Positions 57,807-64,000 of a DNA stretch of 64,000 nucleotides are shown here, piece after piece (the stretch's first letter is position 1; each line of letters opens with the position of its first letter). Below the pieces are notes generated by a model that searched no databases, had not been told where the DNA came from, and saw only the letters and a list, made by a program, of their open reading frames with translations. The stretch covers positions 15,561,133-15,625,132 of the forward strand of contig OZ037769.1 of assembly GCA_964035545.1 (NCBI GenBank), written 5' to 3'. Position numbers and translations under genes: made by a program. The stretch is from Bugula neritina (Eukaryota > Bryozoa > Gymnolaemata > Cheilostomatida > Bugulidae).

Positions 57807-57982
57807 ATTATTTTTCAGGAACTACCAGAAGCAATTCTCAGTTTGACTAAATTTTACTGGTAAACAATAGAGCATAATATATATACACAGCTCTCACACT
57901 AGTCAGTGGGAATGATATGCACCTATAATATTATTATCTATTAGTTTAATATTGTTATGTATATTGTAGACCAGAAAATGAT

Positions 57983-58117
57983 TTAACATTTTATTTTTTG
58001 GCACAATTCCATCTTTAGCTTGTAGATACTCAGGTCAAACTCGTTAGAATTAGAAATAACTGCGGCATAGCTTAGTGCTGCGATGGAAAGTAATGTGAAG
58101 AATAACAAGGTTCTCAT
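57983..58117 (-). CDS. Short secreted ORF 2 (44 aa)
   Basis: Paralog of short ORF 1, same length and by eye the same peptide, ending LCQKIKC. It sits upstream of D8C copy 4 in the same arrangement. Its likeness to ORF 1 reflects recent unit duplication and so adds little evidence of function. Confidence 0.5.
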   Translation of the reverse strand: MRTLLFFTLLSIAALSYAAVISNSNEFDLSIYKLKMELCQKIKC

Positions 58118-58193
58118 GCTATAGCTGTACTAAAATGAGGTGCTTTCTCTCTACAGTCTGACTTACAGAAGTAATGATAGTAGAGGAGATGTT

Positions 58194-58199
58194 TTTATA
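58194..58199 (-). promoter_or_regulatory. TATA box of short ORF 2
   Basis: TATAAA about 77 bp before the ATG, aligned with the other family promoters. Confidence 0.6.
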
Positions 58200-58259
58200 T
58201 GACCTTCACGTCTGCTAGTTCCCAGCTCTTATTACTACGCATGATGCAATGTCATTTCT

Positions 58260-59271
58260 ATAAATGTAATAATTCTTTTGTTTATATATAAATATTGTAC
58301 CGTGGCATTTATAATGATCAAACAGCATCTATTCTCAAAACTGCTCCAGTATTTTTATTATATTGACCTTAACAGTCAATGTCAATGGGAATAAGTTTTA
58401 TATGATACTAGAAACTATACACAGTATTTTATTAACTCGATAATGCCCATCAGTCAATCATGGTTACATGATGGTATGGCGTCAGGATATGACATCAGCA
58501 TCAGAGTTGATGGTCGAGTTTAAAATTGGATTGCTGAGATAACTCCTTAAGAGATACTAGCTCAACCTATACAATAATATGTTTATTGTGTATTAGTTTA
58601 ATAATGGTATGCATATGATTATACATATAACAGGCACACAGGTATGGTACATGTATATCATATATTGTTTTCTATGAGTTCACCTTCTAATTTGACTATA
58701 GGTTGTTATTACTGAACACTGCTTACTCAAACCTTGTATGTGAACCACAGGTGCTATGACCTCAAAGTTTTATATTCTTATATTTTTTGCTTTTCATCAA
58801 TTATTCAAAATAAAAAACTATTTGATTTAAATTTAATGATTTGAATTTGTAATGTACTTGGGTGAAGTAATTGCACGTTCTTCTAAAGTTTCAAGTATTT
58901 ATCAAATGCCTATTCACTTTAGTGAGAGCATGTAAAAAAAGGATGCAATTGAAAGTTATATTTACGCACGCATGCAGGTTTGCACATGCACACACACTCT
59001 CTCTCCCACCCAACTTATCTGTTCATAGTGAACTATAACTTTTGTACTGTAGTGAGTAGATTAAGCTATTAGATTGACTGTGACTGTTATAAGCTCATTG
59101 CTATGCTTCACTTTAGTATCAACTGCCAATATATAATTGTTCAAAGTGAGACATGAAATAGACAGCTATTTGGCTATCAAATGCAAATCACAGTTTATTT
59201 AGAAAACTTATATGATTACATTATGTATTTCACTGTGTATTTATGTTGTTGTTATACATAAAAATACTCAG
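58260..59271. repeat. Array spacer S2
   Basis: Duplicate of spacer S1 with minor indels. It contains a short CACACACTCTCTCTCCCACC tract near 58,990 and the 3' UTR of D8C copy 4. No gene is seen. Confidence 0.7.
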
Positions 59272-60093
59272 TTAATTCATTCCACAAAAAGCTCCTTGAC
59301 AAACGTGGTTATGAGGATTGAGAACTCTGTAGATGAGGTCATGGCTGGTATCTGAGCATCTCAACACTTCCATAGGCCAGACTTCAGATTTACATGCATC
59401 TACATTAGCACCATACCCATCAATATTAACTTTTACACCAACAGCTGTAGGCATGATGCCATCTGTCCAAAGTGGTACATACGTTCCACAGCTTTTATGT
59501 TTAGGACAGGAGTTGAGCATTCTGTTCCCAGCAGCACCAGTAAACCTGAACCAGCGGGTGTCTTGGTTGAGGTCACATGCATATCCATTCAAAGAGTTGG
59601 CACCACCTGCTTTGTAGTTGTTTCCATTGTGTTCCATTCTCCAGGATTCTGTGAAGTTTGTTGCAGTCAAACATTCAGCTGGCTGAGGTGGTTTGATTGG
59701 TGTTGTGGTTGTTGTAGTGGTTGTAGTTGTTGTGGTTTGTGGAGCGGGTGTAATTGTTGTGGCAGTTGTGTTTGGTATCGTGGTTGTAATTGGTATGGTG
59801 GTGATGTTGAACGCGTTGGTTGTTGTCTTTGAACCAAGACGTCTGCAGCTGATGAGATCTGCATACATCTGAGAATATACAATCCTATCTGCTTTCAGTT
59901 CATCTTCTGAGTTCAGTTGACGAGTATTTCTCTGATAGTGACTGTACATCGGACATTCGGCAGCCAAAATATTTCTTAGCACTTCAATCTTTAGCTTGTA
60001 GTAGTTCAGGTCCAACTTGTTAGAATCAGAAATAACTGCGGCATAGCTAAGTACTGCGATGGAAAGTAATGCTAAAAGTAGCAAAGCTCTCAT
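59272..60093 (-). CDS. Secreted mucin-like D8C-domain protein, copy 4
   Basis: Intronless, 273 aa. Signal peptide MRALLLLALLSIAVLSYA as in copy 3. The N-terminal domain has private changes (SNKLDLNYYKLKIE). The Thr linker is about 47 residues and includes ITPAPQTTTT, a motif also seen as APQTTTT in copy 2. The eight-Cys D8C domain is close to copy 3 but has GIMPTAVG and ESWRMEHNG, as in copy 2. This mixed pattern suggests gene conversion or unequal exchange between copies. The frame is intact. Confidence 0.85.
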   Translation of the reverse strand: MRALLLLALLSIAVLSYAAVISDSNKLDLNYYKLKIEVLRNILAAECPMYSHYQRNTRQLNSEDELKADRIVYSQMYADLISCRRLGSKTTTNAFNITTIPITTTIPNTTATTITPAPQTTTTTTTTTTTTPIKPPQPAECLTATNFTESWRMEHNGNNYKAGGANSLNGYACDLNQDTRWFRFTGAAGNRMLNSCPKHKSCGTYVPLWTDGIMPTAVGVKVNIDGYGANVDACKSEVWPMEVLRCSDTSHDLIYRVLNPHNHVCQGAFCGMN

Positions 60094-60180
60094 GCTATAG
60101 CTGTACTAAAATGAGGTGCTTTCTCTCTACAGTCTGAATTACAGAAACTATATTAGCTCAAAGATAGTAAAAGAGATGTC

Positions 60181-60186
60181 TTTATA
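60181..60186 (-). promoter_or_regulatory. TATA box of D8C copy 4
   Basis: TATAAA about 88 bp before the ATG in the conserved ACATATAAAGACATC context. Confidence 0.7.
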
Positions 60187-60978
60187 TGTCCTTCACATCT
60201 GCAAGTTCCCAGCTTCTATTACTACGCATACTATTTTGTTATTTTTACCAAAGCGCAAACTAGTGCATGTTAAAAAAACTCACGCAAGTTTATAGTCACT
60301 ATCCCTGTGAAAAAACCTGGATGGAAAGGCTTTTTTTTATTAAATCAGGCTAAGGACTTATTCAGATGGGGCACAGGAGTAATAATGACTGGATGCTCTC
60401 CCTATAAACATCACTAATGGCCTTTGTTGGCTCGAATCCATGACTAAGAGAGAGTAATTAGAGAGTAATACTATACTGTTATAATACATAGAAGTAATTC
60501 ATGGTAACATTCCAATGACATTCTGTAGGTTTTGTTGCCATGTGTGGACCAATGCTTGCGCTATGTGTTTTGAGGCATAATAAGCACTAAAGAATGGGCG
60601 TGGCATTTATTTTATTGACTCTATAAAGGTTAAAGGTTAATGCATGTTGACCATAAGTTAAAGTCAACACCAGAAGTAGCTGTAGCTATGGCTTGGTGCT
60701 AAATTTTTGTTTTGTAAAATTTCGGCTTGAGTACAGGAGAGCTACTAAGGGTGATAACTTGGGCTGAATTAGCTTTAAGACCAGTGTCATATTTCAAAAG
60801 AATATTTATGTGGGGACTTGATGAGTTATTTATTTTTCCATAAATTAATTTAAGGTTCAGATATTCAAAAGAATGAAAATTATTGTGTGCTTTCCACCTA
60901 TTACATAAAGGTATTATATGCAGTTATTTTCGTTCTTTTCCTGCACAACTTACTTACTATTAGTTTGTTATAATTTTG

Positions 60979-61029
60979 TAATATATATATATATATATAG
61001 TGTATATATATAGTGTATATATATAGTGT

Positions 61030-61108
<79 letters not shown>
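60979..61108. repeat. TA dinucleotide microsatellite
   Basis: About 130 bp of (TA)n with a few GTGTATATATATAG interruptions at its left part. It is absent from the paralogous blocks, where only TTTTGTAATACATATTTCAG is found, so it expanded after duplication. Confidence 0.95.
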
Positions 61109-61109
<1 letters not shown>

Positions 61110-62073
61110 CAAAGTTTTGCATCAAATTAAAAGAACTTATACTAGGTGTATAATATTACAATGATATGGTGTAGTCATTATTCCAATTATATATTATATA
61201 ACTGCCTGTCGAATGTCTAATATTAATATTGTGGTGTGTAGAAAAGGTTCTCTCGAATAAATTATATAATATAGCTGTATCCAAGCATTGCTGACTCTCT
61301 AGCAAAACGGTTTCCTGTTGCTGCTATCAGCCAACACTTTCTGATTGGCTTATTTGGCAGCAATATTTGTCACCATCCCTATAGTATATTATGTTATTTG
61401 TTGCTTTCTTATAGGTTTCTACTAGAAAGTATCATAGTATAGTAATAATATATAACTGTGTAAAAAGCCAAGTTTTATAAAGGCTGGTATAGAATGTTAA
61501 AAAAATCATTTGTTTTAAGCGATGCTATATACGGGCCTGCTATAAACGTTATGGTACCTTCAAGGCTAATGCAATTATCTCTATTGACGTAAACATATGC
61601 TGCATCTTCAACTTCCCAAGATATGGCCTGTTTCCTTGAGGCTCTTTACGTCATTCTATGTGTAATCTCACCATGCGAAGTAACACACAGCCACTTATTG
61701 CAGGCCTAAAAGTTACTTTCATTATCTGGTTTTTGCATATTTTCCAAAACTTTACAATCTTGAAGATTTTCAACACAATATTTACTAATAGTGACTAGAA
61801 GGAGCACATTTATGGGACTTTTGTAAACCTCAAGTAAAAATATATGATGCATTTTGAACGTCTGCAGGTTCCTAGTGAATACCTAGCAGGCTAACCAGTT
61901 GAATATATTGTGAAACAGGATTTTACATCAACATAATGAAGTTCCACTTTACAAACAAAATTTATTCCTGGCTTCAAGCGTTTTTCTACTGCGTAAAACC
62001 AAACTTTGTAGTTGAATCAGTTTTTATGTGAAATAAAATTCTAATCGAACTGTAGCATTGAGTTAATCCAGCA

Positions 62074-62146
62074 GCCCCTGTGGTGTATTTGGTTAGTGCG
62101 CCTGCTTGCAAGCTGGAGGTCTGTGGTTCGAATCCCGGTGGGGGCA
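62074..62146 (+). repeat. tRNA-like element 3a
   Basis: A 73-bp version with the best acceptor stem of the set (GCCCCTG with TGGGGGC) and B-box GGTTCGAATCC. A 7-base loop TTGCAAG would give anticodon GCA, but the flanking stem bases do not pair, so function as a tRNA is doubtful. Confidence 0.5.
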
Positions 62147-62302
62147 ATTATTATTTAAGCTATTTCAGCCTTTAGTGAAGTTTAGTATAGTAGTACTCCG
62201 AGGGAGTTGAGTGGCCAGGGGAGCCTGATGGCTGAAGGAGTAGTTGATAGGCCAGTGGATTTCAGAGAACTAGGTGGGATGTAGTGTTGAATTTACCCAG
62301 TG

Positions 62303-62375
62303 GCCTCCGTGGTGTATTTGGTTAGTGCGCTTGCTTGCAAGCCGGAGGTCTGTGGTTCGAATCCTGGTGGAGGCA
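62303..62375 (+). repeat. tRNA-like element 3b
   Basis: Acceptor arms GCCTCCG and TGGAGGC pair over 7 positions (one G-T); B-box GGTTCGAATCC. The T stem and anticodon stem pair poorly. Elements 3a and 3b are more alike than 1a and 1b, consistent with an ancestral duplicated head. Confidence 0.5.
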
Positions 62376-62564
62376 ATTATTTTTCAGGAACTACCAGAAG
62401 CAATTCTCAGTTTGACTAACTATTAAGCTAGTAAATAATAGAGCATATATATATTTATATATATATATATAATTTATATATAATTATATAGATGATTTGC
62501 ACCTATATAATATTATTATCTATTAGTTTAATGTTATGTATATAATTGTAGACCAGGAGATGAT

Positions 62565-62702
62565 TTAACATATTATTGTTTCTTGGCACAATTCAATCTT
62601 TACCTTGTGGATGTTCAGGCTCAACTCATTAGAATCAGAAATAACTGCGGCATAGTTTAGTGCTGCGATGGAAAGTAATGTGAAGAATAACAAGGTTCTC
62701 AT
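62565..62702 (-). CDS. Short secreted ORF 3 (45 aa), diverged copy
   Basis: Third signal-peptide ORF: MRTLLFFTLLSIAALNYA, then a diverged segment (SNELSLNIHKVKIE) and the end LCQETIIC. Several amino-acid changes relative to ORFs 1 and 2 leave the frame, both Cys and the stop position in place (one codon longer). No full D8C gene lies between this ORF and the next array block. It could still be a decaying fragment. Confidence 0.5.
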   Translation of the reverse strand: MRTLLFFTLLSIAALNYAAVISDSNELSLNIHKVKIELCQETIIC

Positions 62703-62779
62703 GCTATAAGCAGTACTAAAATGTGGGGCTTTCTCTCTACAGTCTGACTTACAGAAGTAAAGATAGTAAAGGAAATGTC

Positions 62780-62785
62780 TTTATA
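62780..62785 (-). promoter_or_regulatory. TATA box of short ORF 3
   Basis: TATAAA about 78 bp before the ATG, retained although the surrounding sequence has diverged (CGTATAAAGACATT). Confidence 0.6.
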
Positions 62786-62882
62786 CGACCTTCTCATCTG
62801 CTAGTTCCCAGCTCCTATGGTACAATCATATGAGTCATGGTAATAGACATGATAGATTGTGCAAAAATACAAGCTTTAAAAC

Positions 62883-64000
62883 TAGGGCACAGACTTTTTA
62901 TGTCGTATTTCAGAAGAATATTTATATTAGGAAAATGTGATACATTTTGTGCTTTTCTTTTACGAAAAACAGGTACATGCAGATATTTTTGTTAGTATCC
63001 TGCAAACCTATTTGCTATATCAACATGCAGTTTATAATAGTTAAACGCAAGTATTTGTCACTTTTCATAATTATAACTATTGATTCACAGTTTTGCATTA
63101 AGTATTAAGTTATTAGAACTAACTACTAGTATAATATTGCGCATGCAATGATATGGTGTAGTGAATATTTCAGTCATATATTATATTACTGCCTGTTGGA
63201 TGTCCAATATTAATGTTGGGGTAAAAAAGTTTTTTCAAATAAATTATGTGATAAAATTGCATGCGAATATAACTGATATTTTGGGCACAGTTGAGCAAAG
63301 TATAGTGTCAGGTAGCTAGTGTCGCAGTAAATATCCTTTGATTAGTTGTGGTCACAAAATTTGTCACTTTTTCAATATACTATATACATATTGTGTGAAA
63401 ATGTTAAAAAATGATTGCTTTTATGGCTTTACTTAAGACACATGCACCAGAAAGTATATGCGTGATAAAGAAACTGTGTAATATATATAGCTAAGCTTTA
63501 TGTAGTCTGGGAATACATTGAAAAGGGAAGCATATACTACAGCCTTGCTAATGTTTTGATGCCTTCAAAGTTAATACAATTATCATCTATTGACGTATTT
63601 ATATACTGCACACATGTGCAACTTCCCAAGATATGGCCTGCTTCCACAAGCTGCCTACGTCATTATATGTGTAATCTTACCATGTGAGGTAACACACTGC
63701 ATGCTACTTATTGTAGGCCTAAAAATTACTTTCATCATTTGGTTTTTTCATATTTTCCAAATGCTTCATAATCTTGAAAACTTTCAACACAATATTTACT
63801 AAGTGATTAGAGGGCGGGTTACATTTATGGAACTTCTTTTGCAAACGTCTGCAATTTCCTAGTGAACCCCATAAAAGCTCAATATACTCATATTAGGAAA
63901 CAGGATAATGCATCAGAATAATGGAGTCCAGTTTTACAAACAAAATGCATTCTGAGCTTCAACAGTTTTTTTACTTTAAAGACGTTTTTTAAAGAGAAGT
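62883..64000. repeat. Array block B, copy 4 (partial, most diverged)
   Basis: Homology to block B resumes here (AGAAGAATATTTATATTAGG, later ACTTCCCAAGATATGGCCTG near 63,620) and runs to the window end, so the array continues to the right. No coding ORF is supported. Confidence 0.65.

Larger units (their letters stand above)
56148..57982. repeat. Array block B, copy 2
   Basis: Near-identical duplicate of 51,617-53,484. The few differences are short indels (for example one CTGCACAACTTATTCG repeat unit fewer near 56,450) and scattered substitutions. It carries the uninterrupted site of the 330-bp MITE at its left edge. Confidence 0.85.
60660..62564. repeat. Array block B, copy 3 (diverged)
   Basis: Homologous to blocks 1 and 2 but with more substitutions and a long TA microsatellite inserted at the left. 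It ends with tRNA-like elements 3a and 3b. A second small TA-rich run lies near 62,447-62,490. Confidence 0.75.

Noticed and set aside
62074-62146. Functional tRNA-Cys (GCA) gene
   Set aside because: The loop would suit, but the anticodon and T stems do not pair; called tRNA-like instead.

Overview
The window is nuclear DNA of an animal. It is AT-rich, most genes are split by GT-AG introns, and the conserved proteins are of metazoan type. I cannot name the species. A divergent NK6-type homeobox gene beside uromodulin-type eight-cysteine (D8C) proteins would fit a sponge, cnidarian or other soft-bodied marine invertebrate, but that is inference.

Layout. (1) 434-9754, plus strand: a complete 17-exon COG4 gene (Golgi tethering complex subunit). 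(2) 10687-14195, minus strand: a three-exon NK6-class homeobox gene, convergent with COG4. (3) 14.2-19.0 kb: no gene recognised. (4) 19026-39306, minus strand: a complete 11-exon SLU7 gene (second-step splicing factor) with long introns. (5) 41.7-48.6 kb, plus strand: an eight-exon single-pass membrane protein with a signal peptide, two CUB-like modules, one transmembrane helix and a tyrosine-containing tail. It starts head to head with SLU7. (6) Nested antisense in its fourth intron is the first of four intronless genes for secreted proteins: signal peptide, a short two-cysteine domain, a Thr/Pro mucin-like linker and a C-terminal D8C domain. (7) 48.7-64.0 kb: a tandem array with a unit of about 4.5 kb. 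It holds the other three D8C genes, three 44-45 codon ORFs that keep the D8C promoter and signal peptide but diverge at about codon 37, and paired tRNA-like elements. One unit also carries a 330-bp inverted-repeat transposon whose empty site survives in the neighbouring unit.

The strongest structural theme is that introns of COG4, SLU7 and the CUB gene often hold a minisatellite beginning at, or just after, the 5' splice site. In several cases the unit includes sequence resembling the donor. COG4, NK6 and SLU7 are housekeeping or developmental genes with no evident joint role. The CUB receptor and the D8C family are both extracellular and physically interleaved, so a shared surface, mucus or recognition role is possible but unproven.

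Exon boundaries were assigned by hand from splice consensus, reading frame and remembered family similarity. All exon phases of the four spliced genes close without frameshift.
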